The notes under the pieces: model-generated
Databases searched by the model: none
Seen by the model: the letters and a program-made list of their open reading frames with translations, nothing else
What the model was told of the DNA's origin: nothing
Program-made: the position numbers and the translations under genes
DNA from: Petrolisthes cinctipes
Lineage: Eukaryota; Arthropoda; Malacostraca; Decapoda; Porcellanidae
Assembly: GCA_033782935.1 (NCBI GenBank)
Contig: JAWQEG010000166.1
Location: 4,157,501-4,221,500 of the forward strand
DNA length: 64,000 nt
Reading direction: 5' to 3'
Shown: positions 25,339 through 35,996 of the stretch, in pieces
How positions within the stretch are numbered: position 1 is the first letter of the stretch
Layout: each line of letters begins with the position of its first letter

Positions 25339-25481
25339 TACATCATTATGTATGTACACACACACACACACTTTTATCTCGTCAAGTGGAGTGGCAAGAT
25401 GGCAGCCTTCCTTCATTTGTGAGGCGGCCATGGTGGTACGTGTCACTCAAACAGGGGAAAGGCACAGTCTCTCTCTCATAC

Positions 25482-25532
25482 ATACACACACACACAACAA
25501 ACCCTGATACATGTTCTCTCTCTTTCTCTCTT

Positions 25533-25566
<34 letters not shown>

Positions 25567-25875
25567 CTTCGTTCTCTCTCTCTCTCTTTCTCTCTTAAAC
25601 ACACACACACACACAACTTCGTTCTCTCTCTTTCTCTCTTAAACACACACACAACTTTGTTCTTTCTCTCTCTCTTAAACTCACACACACACACAACTTC
25701 GTTCTCTCTCTCTCTCTTTCTCTCTTAAACACACACACACACACACACACTACTTCGTTCTCTCTCTCTCTCTTTCTCTCTTAAGCACACACACACACAC
25801 ACTACTTCGTTCTCTCTCTCTCTCTTTCTCTCTTAAGCTCACACACACACACACTACTTCGTTCTTTCTCTCTGT
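25482..25875. repeat. Compound CA/CT minisatellite, about 45-50 bp unit
   Basis: Seven or so units of (CA)n, then ACTTCGTTCTCTCTCTC, then TTTCTCTCTTAA, with variable CA and CT run lengths. Confidence 0.9.
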
Positions 25876-26027
25876 GTGAGTGAGAATAAGACACATATAC
25901 ATGCGCAGATACACAGAAGCGTAATCGAAATAAAATATGTGTGTGTGTAATTTTATGTGTGCTAAAAATAATAAAATTAATTACAAATTTACACCAACAA
26001 TGTACACAACTAGAAAAAAAAAGATTT

Positions 26028-26132
26028 AGGGCATAGGGAGCTGGGAAATAATTTATGTCCACCCATTCCACTGACTCGCGAATCGAACCCAGGATCTCTC
26101 GCTTGCTAGGCGGGCATGATAACTAACTGCTA
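26028..26132 (-). mobile_element. tRNA-derived SINE family G, partial copy
   Basis: The minus strand carries a tRNA-like head with a B box (GGGTTCGATTC) and the anticodon-arm region GCCTAGCAAGCGAG, then part of the body (AGCTCCCTATGCCC). It is truncated compared with 32312 and 33325, and a MITE starts 5 bp away. Confidence 0.65.
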
Positions 26133-26136
26133 GGTA

Positions 26137-26354
26137 CAGCCACAATCAAATATCCACCGACTCTTTCCTTCCATCGTGCAAATATATCGGTGTCATATCA
26201 AAATATAATCATACAACAAACACCTTACGTCAACTCAACACCCTCAATTATTATTATTATTATGAGGTGGTGGAAAATCATACACGTGTATCTTTATTAC
26301 CAAGATATTTACTACGATGGAAGGAAAGTGTCGGTGGATATTTGATTGTGGCTG
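26137..26354 (+). mobile_element. MITE family A, copy 2
   Basis: Well-preserved TIRs (CAGCCACAATCAAATATCC and its inverse), TA on both sides, and a TTATTATTATTATGAGG interior. Confidence 0.9.
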
Positions 26355-26359
26355 TACAG

Positions 26360-26655
26360 TACTTATAATGTATATTGTGTATAAGTGTGTATTAAAAGTT
26401 TATGTAAGTGTGTATTAAATGTATGTAACTGTGTATTAAGTGTGTATGTAAGTGTGTATGTAAGTGTGTATTAAGTGTGTATGTAAGTGTATATTAAGTG
26501 TGTATTAAGTGTGTATGCAAGTGTTTTATGTGTGTATGTAAGAGTGTATGTAAGTGTGTATTAAGTGTGTATTAAGTGTGTATTAAGAGTGTATGTAAAG
26601 GTGCATTATGTGTGTATGTAAGTGTGTATTAAGTGTGTATGTAAGAGTGTATGAT
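26360..26655. repeat. GTGTATTAA / GTGTATGTAA minisatellite
   Basis: About 25 short units alternating AAGTGTGTATT and AAGTGTGTATGT. Confidence 0.85.
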
Positions 26656-26659
26656 CATG

Positions 26660-26888
26660 GGAGAGGGGAGGGCTGAGAGAAATGGAGGAGGAAGGGAAGG
26701 AGTGGAGGAAGGGAAGGTAACGATTCAATATCAATTTATTCTTCACATTTTAAGCTTCAATCCCGCAAATGGAGGGAGAGAGGCAAAGAGGGAGGGAAAG
26801 AGGGAGGGAGAGGGAGGAGGGGAGACAGGTAAGGAAGGACGGAGTGAAGAGAAGGGAGAGGTGAGGAGAAAGTTAGAAGAAGGAACAG

Positions 26889-26932
<44 letters not shown>
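26660..26932. repeat. Polypurine tract followed by (CT)n
   Basis: GA-rich stretches at 26660-26720 and 26770-26888, then about 20 CT units at 26892-26932. Confidence 0.85.
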
Positions 26933-26936
<4 letters not shown>

Positions 26937-26939
26937 GTT

Positions 26940-27075
26940 AAGGATTAATTTGTGTATGTATATAGGTCCGTAATAGAGTCTTGGCTCAATGGACCTTGTC
27001 ATTCAACATTGTAAGCAAGAATATTTACTTTGTACAGAATGGACAATAAAATGTATCAGTATCAGTATATATCTC
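26940..27075 (+). mobile_element. Probable LINE 3' tail fragment
   Basis: Reads AATGGACCTTG...GACAATAAAATGTATCAGTATCAGTAT, an AATAAA followed by a short (ATCAGT) repeat, a form common at 3' ends of arthropod non-LTR elements. Too short to classify. Confidence 0.4.
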
Positions 27076-27111
27076 TCTCTCTCATACACGTAGATACACG
27101 CACACACACAG

Positions 27112-27192
27112 ATATTATATTTATATTTTGATATGATACTGATTTATTTGCACGATGGAAGGAAGATGTCGGTGGTTATTTGATTGTGGCTG
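27112..27192 (+). mobile_element. MITE family A, copy 3, right half only
   Basis: Ends GATGGAAGGAAGATGTCGG ... GATTGTGGCTG followed by TA. The left half is missing. Confidence 0.75.
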
Positions 27193-27600
27193 TAACTGCG
27201 ATCTGAATAGGATTGGGGAGGGTAGGATGGGGATTAGTTGCATGGGAAAGGGGAAAATATTGTGGACTGGCTCGTGTGGGCCTCTCTACATAATCATATT
27301 AAATATTTTGTAAGAGTAGCCAAACAAAATACAATTCGACATGTTACCATAGAAATGTACACACAAAAGCAAAGGTCAACTAGAATAGGAAGAACAAGAC
27401 ACTCAGACACTTGAAACAACACAACTGTCACTGCAGTCACTGTCTCTCTCTCTCCTCACACACACACAGACTACACTCTCTAATTAAGTACTTGATCTGA
27501 CCGAGACTCAAACAACATCCTCTCTCATTCCACAAACACACAAAAAGCAGCTGTGGTAAGATGACATATCAGAAACCATTAATCCTTCCTTTTATCTCTA
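27193..27600. other. Unique sequence, nothing recognised
   Basis: Short CT and CA runs only (about 27440-27470). No ORF that I can support. Confidence 0.5.
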
Positions 27601-27602
27601 GT

Positions 27603-27609
<7 letters not shown>

Positions 27610-27645
<36 letters not shown>
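27610..27645. repeat. (GA)n microsatellite
   Basis: About 17 GA units, followed by a GAGTTACAAG doublet. Confidence 0.9.
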
Positions 27646-27646
<1 letters not shown>

Positions 27647-27769
27647 ACAAGGAGTTACAAGGACAAGTAGCACCTCAAAAGGTCTTACGACCCATACCAA
27701 GGAGGTACCGTAGGTGTAGTAGCAGTTGCTAACTAATAGTGAGAGAAAAGTATAGTAAAGAGAAGGCTC

Positions 27770-29376
27770 TCCCCAACCACCTCTCCCACCCGCATTGCGG
27801 GTATGGAAATGGAAATGTACCTAACCCGGAGGAAAAAAGGCCGGACTAGGAAATTTTTGTACAGGAAAGGAGGAAACAATCACTTTAACTCTAACAGGCT
27901 TGGCAGAACTTTGTCTAACTGTGTCTTGAACTGCTCTATCGAGGAATTATCAACTACCTCTGCTGGTAGCTGATTCCAGACATTGCAGATTTTATATGTG
28001 AAGAAATTACCTAACGTATTATGGCGGAAGCGTTTCAAGTCTAGTTTCCATCCATGGTTTCTAGTTGCATTAGTGTTTAAGCTAAACAGGCACTGATAAT
28101 CAATGTTTTCATATCCACGAAGGATTTTGAAAACTTCAATTAGTTGACCTCTCAAGCGTCTCGTCTCTAATGAGAAGAGACCTAGTGCCTGCAGCCTTCT
28201 CTGGTAGCCCATGTGCTTAATTGATGGGATCAGTTTGGTGGCCCTAGCCTGGACTCTCTCAAGCCTCGCAATGTCTTTCTTGAGAGTCGGCGACCAGAAC
28301 TGCACAGCATATTCCAGATGTGGCCGAACCAAAGAATTGTACAGAATGAGGACTATCTCTTTGTTTCTAAATCTAAATTGCCTCTTTATGTAACCAAGAA
28401 GCCTCTGGGCTTTCTTCTCTACTTCGAGGCACTACTTGGAGAATTTGAGGTCACTGCTGATCAGTACACCTAAGTCTTTCTCCAAGTCAGTACTACTAAT
28501 TTCACTTCCCAACAAAGAATAACTGGCTCTCTGATTGGCTGGACCTATGTGCATCACTTTACACTTGTCCAAATTGAATGGCATCTGCCATCGTTCAGAC
28601 CACTCTCCTACTTTCTCTAGGTCTTTATGTAGTTGTTCTACCTTTTCAAATGATGAAGCATTACACCCAAACTTGGTGTCATCAGCAAATTTTGCAATTC
28701 GACTGACAATGCCCACATCTATATCATTAATGTAGATTATAAAGAGTAGTGTACCTAGAACTGAACCTTGAGGAACCCCACTTGTGACTGATGCTCAACT
28801 TGAGGCTTCCCCATTGATTACTACTCTTTGGCGCCGGTCAGTCAGCCAATTCTCAATCCATTTAGCAAGCATGCCCCTTATTCCCAGTGCACGGGTTTTT
28901 GCCATCAACCTCTGATGAGGTACTTTATCAAAGGCTTTCTGAAAGTCCAGATAAAGGATGTCTATTGCCCGGCACTGGTCATACTCAGAAAGCATACCGT
29001 GGAAAAATTCAATCAAGTTGGTCAAACATGAACGCCGACGCCTAAAACCATGCTGTGAATCATACAATAAATTATATGATTCAAGATGATCTACTATTCT
29101 ATCTGCAACTATACCCTCCAATACCTTTCCTACTGCAGATGTAAGGCTGATTGGTCGGTAGTTTCCAGGAAGATGGCGATCTCCCTTTTTAAATATGGGA
29201 GTCACATTTGCTTCCTTCCAGTCAGATGGGACCTCTCCTGTTTCAAGCGATTTATTGAAGATAGCAGCCAGGTGAGGGGTTACCTGGTCACATACCTCTC
29301 GCAAGACCCTAGGAAGAAATTAATCAGGACCGGGAGATTTATTGACACTTAATTTACCTATTCTGTCTCTGTCTGA
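27770..29376 (-). mobile_element. Second CR1/Rex-like LINE, 5'-truncated
   Basis: A minus-strand reverse transcriptase frame with a short 3' UTR (about 27770-27879). The 5' end runs into a GA repeat at 29376-29392. The exact 3' boundary is uncertain. Confidence 0.75.
27880..29374 (-). pseudogene. CR1/Rex-like reverse transcriptase with three nonsense codons, no frameshift
   Basis: One frame runs from the GA repeat to a TGA at 27880. Motifs in order: [99 protein letters not shown], then the thumb region VRPHLEYAVQFWSP and LERVQARATKLIP. Stops interrupt it near 29315 (in GPD-x-FLPR), near 28797 (TGA where family members have Trp in SSWASV), and at 28432-28434 (TAG where Gln is expected in SKQC). 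All lie in one frame, so this is a lightly decayed copy. No RNase H. Family membership is inferred from motif style. Confidence 0.8.
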
Positions 29377-29394
29377 GAGAGAGAGAGAGAGAGT

Positions 29395-29732
29395 CAAACT
29401 TGACCATACTAAATAACAGAGCACTCAGACAGCAATACTGTATTCTATACTTTTCTGACAACTCAAGGGTTGGAACGAATATAAGCATAGAAATTAGACT
29501 TGCATTCAGGACAACCTACTCTGACTCCACAGAGAGACACAATACAAGACACATTATTCCCTAGAGTTTTATATACGGTATATAATAAAGTAAGTCTATT
29601 TAATTGTGAAGTTTAAATCTACCACTTTGAAACACCCACGCCTGCTACGCTACCTCATGCATCAACTCCAAGAAGAATTTATCACATAAGTAAGTTACTA
29701 GATCCTGCAAGAGTTCAAGCCTGAAGGACTGG
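29395..29732 (+). mobile_element. Diverged LTR-like fragment
   Basis: Shares with the solo LTR at 5669-6262 the order CCTACTCTGACTCC, a TATA/AATAAA-like zone (TATAATAAAGTAAG), CACGCC...GCTACGCTACCT and the terminal GGACTGGTACA. It begins at a GA repeat, so the 5' part is lost. Confidence 0.5.
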
Positions 29733-29921
29733 TACAGAAACGTTGCTCATTAGAATTATCCAAGAAGGTCGTCATCCAAGTTAACACATGGAATGCTTTA
29801 TCACATTGTATAATAAAACAGTCTTTAATAAAATAAAGTTGTATGGTTTTTCTCTCTCTCTGTGCACCTGTCTTTCCTTATGGCGTTTTCCTGCCTTCCC
29901 ACGACCATCTGTACCTTCTCC

Positions 29922-29930
<9 letters not shown>

Positions 29931-29984
<54 letters not shown>
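29931..29984. repeat. (CT)n microsatellite at a LINE 3' end
   Basis: Pure CT tract preceded by a C run (29919-29930). It begins exactly at the stop codon of the neighbouring LINE frame. Confidence 0.9.
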
Positions 29985-31168
29985 ATGTTTGTACCAGTTG
30001 GATTTAAATGACTGAGGATTAAAAACTGGTGGAAAGCAGGTTTGAGGAAGTGCATTCCATAACGATATGGTTCTGGGAATAATTGAATTCTGAAATGCAG
30101 TAGTTCAACATTGGGGAGGAGAGATTGCAAAGTTATGGGCTCTAGCAGCTAACCTGGTACAGCCACAATCAAATATCCACCGACACTTTCTTTTCATCTT
30201 AGTAAATATCTTGGTAAAAAAGAACAACACGTGTATGATTTTGCAGCACCTCATAATAATAATTGAGGAGGTTGAGTTGACGTAAAATGTTGTAAGATTA
30301 TATTTTTATTTGAGACTGATTTATTTGCATGATGGAAGGAAGGTGTCGGTGGTTATTTGATTGTGGCTGTACCATGGGGAAAGATGCGATGAGGTGGCAC
30401 GATTAGGGCAAGCTCATCCCAACATTTACCGTGATAATATCTATAAAATAAGATAAGGGATGCAACATTTCTTCGGATGTGTAAGGGAGGGAATTCATTT
30501 GTGATTAGAGGGTTATTTATAATTCGTACAGCTTTATTTTGAATTTTCTCTAATTGCCTAAGTGCCACCTCCCCACATCCAGCAGTATTCCATCTGAGAA
30601 AGAACATGACTGTTATAAATTACAGCTAACTGCTCGTCAGTGAAAATTCCACGAACTCTGTAAAGACCTAACTTTTGTGAGGCCTTTTTAGCAATTGAAT
30701 GAACATAGGATGTCCAACTGAGGTTAGCACTGAGGGATACACAAAGGATATTAATACTTGAAGATAAAGGAATATTTGTATTATTGAAAGTTATAAGTGA
30801 TTCAGTAGGGATTTGTCTATTGGAAAATTTAATGTATTGAGTTTTATTAGCATTAAAAGAGACCAAAATTGTCTGTCCCCATTCGTTCATTATGGATAAA
30901 TCCTGATTTAAAGAGACTGCAGTGTTAATTTTGGAGTTTAGAACATCAGTTTTTACGAATGGTAGATTAAGTGCGAATGAACTATGAAGTGTTGAGTCAT
31001 CTACATAAGACTGGATAGGGTTGTGGGTGACATTTAAGAGATCATTGATGTGTATAAGGAACAAAGTTGGGGCCAAGACTGATCCTTGAGGGACGCCAGC
31101 AGTAATGGAATGGAATGTTGAAAAAATACCTTCTGTCATATCACGGATTATCCTGTTGTTGAGATATG
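29983..31168 (-). pseudogene. Jockey/CR1-type reverse transcriptase fragment, split by a MITE
   Basis: Motifs: [33 protein letters not shown], a catalytic box YVDDSTLHSS, FNANKTQYIKFS, LSWTSYVHSIAKKASQKLG. A shift or stop near 30600 precedes MEYC...GGGEVALRQLEKIQNKAVRIINN. After HRIFPHG the frame hits the MITE. Beyond the MITE, the same protein continues as RLAARAHNFAI ... PRTISLWNALPQTCFPPVF ... SNWYKH and a TAG, with one internal TGA. Removing the MITE and one TA restores an uninterrupted join (PHG-T-RLAAR). The 5' portion is missing. It is non-functional. Confidence 0.75.
30160..30369 (-). mobile_element. MITE family A, copy 4
   Basis: 210 bp, TA-flanked, interior in inverse orientation to copy 1. 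It inserted into LINE coding sequence, so its TA duplication can be verified by frame reconstruction. Confidence 0.9.
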
Positions 31169-31169
31169 A

Positions 31170-31219
<50 letters not shown>

Positions 31220-31235
31220 GTTTCTCTCCTATCTT

Positions 31236-31279
<44 letters not shown>

Positions 31280-31304
31280 CATAGTTTCTCTCCTATCTTC
31301 CTTA

Positions 31305-31357
<53 letters not shown>

Positions 31358-31452
31358 CATAGTTTCTCTCCTATATCTTCCCTTATATATATATATATAT
31401 ATCTCTCTCTCTCTCTCTCTCTCTCATACATAGTTTCTCTCCTATCTTCCCT

Positions 31453-31491
<39 letters not shown>

Positions 31492-31545
31492 CTTAGATTT
31501 TCTCCTATCTTCCCTCACCTTTTTTTCCTCTCTCACTCTCTCATA
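31170..31545. repeat. (CT)n array with recurring CATACATAGTTTCTCTCC spacer
   Basis: Six CT tracts separated by near-identical spacers CATACATAGTTTCTCTCC plus TATCTTCCTTACC, one with a TATATATA insertion. The same spacer in the same CT or GA context recurs at 55230-55500, 57640-58060 and 58130-58470. Confidence 0.9.
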
Positions 31546-31574
31546 AAATGAATAAGAATGAGTGGAAATCATTG

Positions 31575-31576
<2 letters not shown>

Positions 31577-31602
<26 letters not shown>
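31577..31602. repeat. (CA)n microsatellite
   Basis: Thirteen CA units; a (GA)n tract follows at 31651-31679. Confidence 0.95.
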
Positions 31603-31605
<3 letters not shown>

Positions 31606-31648
31606 CACAAAATTAAACACATGACGGATATTTTCCCCTCTGTCACAC

Positions 31649-31682
<34 letters not shown>

Positions 31683-31753
31683 GGTGTTCTATGTATGCAA
31701 GAAGGATTGAGTATAAGTAAGAAAATAATTATGAGAAAGAGTTCCGCCTTGTA

Positions 31754-31963
31754 CAGCCACAATCAAATAACCACCAACACATTCCTTCCATCGTGTAAAT
31801 AAAGTAGTATCATATCAAAATATAATCATACAACACCCTACGTCAACTCAACCCCCTCAATTATTATTATGAGATGCTGCAAAATCATACACGTGTTGTT
31901 GTTTATTACCAAGATATTTACTACGATGGAAGGAAAGTGTTGGTGGATATTTGATTGGGGCTG
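31754..31963 (+). mobile_element. MITE family A, copy 5
   Basis: TA-flanked, 210 bp, TIRs with a few substitutions (CAACACATTCCTTCCATC; GATTGGGGCTG). Confidence 0.9.
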
Positions 31964-31984
31964 TACAGTACAGTATACCCTATA

Positions 31985-32295
31985 AAAAAATTATTCGACA
32001 CACACACATACTTACAGCGCCCCACCACTATACACACACACACACACACACACATCAGTTCCCACGAATTTGGTAAGACTTAGTATTATGGCCGTAATAT
32101 CTCCCCCCCCCTTTCTCACTTAGTGTCATGCCTAGCACAATCTGTAAAGCGTAGTTCAATATTGCATTTAGAATTCCGACAACAGCGATGTCTTTAGTGT
32201 TACTGGGTATTTTCAGTGCTTTCGTCATGGTATATACAGTATATAGAGACAAATGTCGTAATAATAATTAATAGTAATATAAATACTATGTGACA
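31985..32295. other. CA tracts and unique AT-rich sequence
   Basis: Short CA run at 32034-32054. No gene recognised. Confidence 0.5.
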
Positions 32296-32311
32296 AATTA
32301 TCTTCGAGTGA

Positions 32312-32584
32312 AGAAAACAAAAAATTAGGGCTTTATGCCTATCGACTCATGGTGTTGGTCATTAAGGCAGTCAGTCTTGTTACATCAACACATCTTCCAC
32401 CAGCCTACAAGGTTGCTATACTTACTCTTACGCTCTTACAGCCGGGTATCTACTTACTGTTAAGTGAACAGGGACATAGGGGGCTGGGAAAATTGTTCAA
32501 CAATTACACTGTCTCGGGAATCGAATCCTGGATCCCTCGCTTGCGAGGCGAGCATGAAAACCATTACACCATCAGCACCCCCTC
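32312..32584 (-). mobile_element. tRNA-derived SINE family G, complete copy
   Basis: Flanked by a 12 bp target duplication, ATCTTCGAGTGA, at 32300-32311 and 32585-32596, which proves retroposition. On the minus strand the head resembles a tRNA: GGTGTAATGG D-arm, an anticodon arm CTCGC-CTCGCAA-GCGAG, and a degenerate B box (GGATTCGATTCC). The body follows and ends AAAGCCCTAA plus a T-rich tail. The likely partner enzyme is a LINE. Confidence 0.85.
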
Positions 32585-32699
32585 ATCTTCGAGTGATGCA
32601 AGCAGTATTGAATTAAGAGAGAAGACTGGAGCCTTACTGTTTGTGGTTGCAATAATAAGTTGTAGATATAACTAAACTAAACCAACTATAATATTCCTG

Positions 32700-32880
32700 A
32701 CTGCTCTCTCCTGATAGTGACGTGTATAAATAAGGTGTGGTCATCTAGTGGGACAGAAGAGAAGCTACGGTACCAACATCACCACCACGAAGCTCCACTG
32801 TCTCATCTAGTGCGACACCCAATAATCTCGAAGCCTCGCAAGAGTCACGGGCTACTGACAGCCTTACAGTCCAGAGGAAA
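32700..32880 (+). repeat. Interspersed repeat family J, copy 1
   Basis: About 160 bp shared with 60625-60785 at high identity (GTGTATAAATAAGGTGTGG ... CGGGCTACTGACA). It holds an internal near-repeat, CATCTAGTGGGAC and CATCTAGTGCGAC. Nature unknown. Confidence 0.65.
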
Positions 32881-33038
32881 ATAAAAAAATCGTCGGTATG
32901 GCCCATATGTAAGAATATTGTTGGTGTTGACGATGACAAGATTACCGGTAAGATAGCTATGTAGTGTGTCAGTGGGGTCATCATATACCGGTACCACACC
33001 ATCGTATGTAAGAATATAAGTGGTGTTGAGTTAGACAA

Positions 33039-33241
33039 TTGATTGATTGATATTAGGCGCCGCAACAGCAAGGTCATATAGCGCCAGAGAAAGGGGATAG
33101 AAAAGTGTTACAGCAAGCAGGAAGGAAATAAAAGGAAAAGAGGGACAGTTGAAAAACTGAATGGGAGTGGCTGGGGCCGAAGGGGCGACAAAACACTTAA
33201 AGTATTGCTCACATCACTGCAGGCAATACTCCCCTACAGGG
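33039..33241 (-). mobile_element. SINE family F, complete copy
   Basis: A 13 bp target duplication (TTGAGTTAGACAA at 33026-33038, TTGAATTAGACAA at 33242-33254) brackets a 203 bp element. On the minus strand it starts CCCTGTAGGGGAGTATTGCC and ends GCGGCGCCTAATATC with an (AATC)n tail. No tRNA promoter is obvious; the LINE-like tail suggests mobilisation by a CR1/L2-type LINE. Confidence 0.85.
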
Positions 33242-33324
33242 TTGAATTAGACAAACTGAGATAATGTAACTGCATAATATTGACGACTTGGGTGACTAAA
33301 TTAGGCAGCGTCAAAGAGGCAGAA

Positions 33325-33613
33325 GGGGTTGCTGATGGTGTAATGGTTAGCACACTCGCCTCGCAAGCGAGAGATCCCGGGTTCGATTCCCGAGTCCGTG
33401 GAATTATTGGACAATTTTCCCAGCCCCCTATGTCCCTGTTCACCAAGCTGTAAGTTTAAGTACCCGGCTGTATAGGTACCCGGTAAGATACCCTGTATAG
33501 GTACCCGGTAATATAGGTACAGTACCCCATGTAGGCTGGGAGAAGATGTGTTGATATAACAAGACTGCATTAATGACCAACACCATGAGTCGATAGGCAT
33601 AAAGCCCTAAATC
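33325..33613 (+). mobile_element. tRNA-derived SINE family G, second copy
   Basis: Head at 33331-33405 has a 7-nt loop CTCGCAA closed by CTCGC/GCGAG (anticodon position CGC) and an intact B box GGTTCGATTCC. The acceptor stem is not conserved, so it is not a tRNA gene. The body contains a GGTACCCGGTAATAT-type tandem expansion (33460-33525) absent from the other copy. It ends CATAAAGCCCTAAATC. Confidence 0.85.
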
Positions 33614-34015
33614 TACTTTCATTAAAGAGGCAGTGTATTGTAATGATCGAATTCATTGTGTATAAATTTTGTGAGCTTATTCAATGAAGCATAATTTGAT
33701 TTTGGGGAAATCTTTCGGTCAATTTGGTGAGAGCTGTTTGTGAAAGCATTTGGTAAGAGCATTTGGTTAAAGCAGTAAGTGAAAGGATTTAGTGAAACAG
33801 TGAAAGCGTTTTGGAACTAGTGAATAATATGAACTCCCTCTCATCCCCTCCCTCTCTCCCTTTCCACCCTGACTAATAAGACTGTGTGTGGGGGGAAGGG
33901 GAGGTGGAAGGGTGCTGGTCTTGTGTCGTAAATTCGGCCCGTGTTTACAATCACAGACGAAGATGGGGGACCACCGCCCCGGGCCGCTCCTCCCATGGTG
34001 CACTATTTTTGAGGC
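33614..34015. other. Unique sequence, nothing recognised
   Basis: Contains GTGAAAGCATTTGGT-like irregular repeats (33700-33810). The open frame at 33767-34003 has no recognisable motif and I do not call it. Confidence 0.5.
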
Positions 34016-34020
34016 TCTGA

Positions 34021-34024
<4 letters not shown>

Positions 34025-34083
<59 letters not shown>

Positions 34084-34216
34084 AATAGCAGAAAAATACA
34101 GGTGTAATTATCCCCTTCTCACTTTATGGATTCTACTCTCTCTACTTACATACCTGTTCGTTGAAAGCAAAAAGATGTGTTGTGTGAAAAAAGGGTGGGG
34201 TTGGCTGTTTGTCACT

Positions 34217-34285
<69 letters not shown>

Positions 34286-34420
34286 TGTGTGGTTGTCTTT
34301 TGTCTGTGTGTGCAGGCTTTACCTGTGTGTGTGTGTGTGTGTGTGTGTGAGTGTGTGTGTTATTTTCATTTTGTATAATATTCCATACTTTCTCTCTCTC
34401 TCTCTCTCTCTCTCTCACGA
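34025..34420. repeat. (GA)n, (GT)n and (CT)n microsatellites
   Basis: GA at 34026-34081 and 34220-34282, GT at 34325-34360, CT at 34391-34417, with unique spacers. Confidence 0.95.
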
Positions 34421-34581
34421 GTTCCTTATAGCAGGACGAGGCTTAATCAACATTGCTATACTTTAACCAATAAACAGATTGAAGCCCTTGCCAGCTGTCC
34501 TTGCAACACTCACATACACACACGCATGAAAGAACAAGTTAATAAAAGAGATCCTGTGCAAATGCAATACAATGCTTTTAA

Positions 34582-34728
34582 GGACCCTGTGATCGTGTAT
34601 GAAAATTGGTGGCTTCTGATTTCTCCTGAATATGCCACGAAACAAGCTCCTTCCCAATAGATGGTGTTTCGTGTCAGTGTTTGAAGGACTCACTTACCTC
34701 CAATTTTCTGACTACATCACAGGGTCCC
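34582..34728 (-). mobile_element. MITE family B, copy 2, complete
   Basis: 147 bp between TTAA tetranucleotides (34578-34581, 34729-34732). Tips GGACCCTGTGAT and ATCACAGGGTCC are inverted, and a central GCCACGAAACA/TGTTTCGTG pair makes a second hairpin. TTAA targets and short TIRs fit piggyBac-type MITEs. Confidence 0.85.
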
Positions 34729-34732
34729 TTAA

Positions 34733-34885
34733 GGTGGTAATTCACTTTTGTTACATTGGAGTGCCTTGATTCCTCCAAAGTATGCCAGGAAATAGGATCA
34801 GAGGAACAAAAATAATGGTGTTCTGTTGCTTGGAATAGTTTGAAGGAATAATTTATTCCAGATTTACCAACACTGTACTTCCCCC
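34733..34885 (-). mobile_element. MITE family C, copy 2, complete
   Basis: 153 bp between TTAA sites; starts GGTGGTAATTCAC and ends GTACTTCCCCC. Shares TTAA 34729-34732 with the adjacent family B copy. Confidence 0.85.
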
Positions 34886-34894
34886 TTAATCTAT

Positions 34895-34898
<4 letters not shown>

Positions 34899-34942
<44 letters not shown>
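34899..34942. repeat. (GA)n microsatellite
   Basis: About 21 GA units. Confidence 0.95.
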
Positions 34943-34944
<2 letters not shown>

Positions 34945-35344
34945 GCATCAATTAGTGAAAACTCATGAAGTTAGTGACCAACCGGGAAGTCCTGGCCGCT
35001 GCTCAAAATCTTCTAACTGCACATGCGCGAGTTATTTGGCTTGTGATTGGTTTAATTCTTTGTATTGCACACCTCTAATTCTTATGGGTAAACATATACA
35101 GTAGTAGATAATTCACAGAACTAAAATATACAATAAAGATTTTGTGTATTTAATTCTATTGTTTCTTGTTATATCATCATCATCAATCAGCCAATCAAAT
35201 AGTTGTTGTTGTAGTTTCCCAGACTGTCTGACCGAGCAGTCCCGAGTCTTGTTGACTGAAGCCGCGCAGATGCTCGGGCCCCCAAATGGGAGCCAGGGTG
35301 ATAGTATCAAATAGTTAATAAGACTATTATTGTTATACAATTAG

Positions 35345-35700
35345 ACAGACCAAAACCTGACCTAATCTAAGCTAACCATGATCGACGCAAACTCCCGGGA
35401 CCTAACCAGGCAAACTGTTGGGCCTAACCTGGGCAAACTACTGGACCTAACCAGGGCAAACTACTGGACCTAACCAGGACAAACTACTTGGCCAAACCAG
35501 AGCAAGCTATTGGACCTAACCAGGGCAAACTACTGGACCTAACCTGGGCAAACTATTGGATCTAACCTGGGCAAATTATTGGACCAAACTGAGATAAACT
35601 AATGGGAGCTAACCTGGGTAAGCTAGCTAACAGGAGCTAACCAGGGTAAACTACCGGGAACTTACCTGGGTAAACTACCGAAACCTAACTGGTATATTCT
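35345..35700. repeat. About 23 bp degenerate minisatellite (GGACCTAACCAGGGCAAACTA)
   Basis: Some thirteen units alternating GGACCTAACC(A/T)GG and GCAAACTACT. The same unit family appears at 62870-63150. The CCTAACC core may derive from telomere-like CCTAA repeats (inference). Confidence 0.75.
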
Positions 35701-35786
35701 ACAAAGTTATCGTCCAAGTACTCTTTGACAACTTAATTTCTATGTTGGCCAAGAACACTTGATAAATAGAGGAAATTATTGGTATA

Positions 35787-35996
35787 GTGAAACCAGCACA
35801 GCTGTTTGCTATAGAATAGGCCCCTTCACAAGCCCAGGCCCCGTATAGGCATAATCTGGGTTGGAAGGGTCAATTCCGTGACGTTCATCAGAAGTAAATA
35901 AAATTCAAATCTGGCGCTGTACTGATAGTGGAGCCACCTGGTGGTGGTGAGGTGAGGTATTAAGCCCCTCCTCCGCTGAATACCGCTCGCCCACTC
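35787..35996 (+). repeat. DIRS left inverted terminal repeat
   Basis: GTGAAACCAGCACAGCTG ... CCGCTCGCCCACTC. The outermost 11 bp (TTATTGGTATA) are specific to this end. Confidence 0.9.

Larger units (their letters stand above)
29983..31170 (-). mobile_element. Third LINE type, truncated, interrupted by MITE A
   Basis: Minus-strand reverse transcriptase whose frame enters a GA microsatellite at about 31170 and whose stop codon abuts another at 29984. MITE A copy 4 splits it at 30160-30369. Confidence 0.75.

Noticed and set aside
33331..33405. A tRNA-Ala gene
   Set aside because: Loop and B box fit, but the acceptor stem does not pair and the sequence continues into a SINE body shared with other copies.
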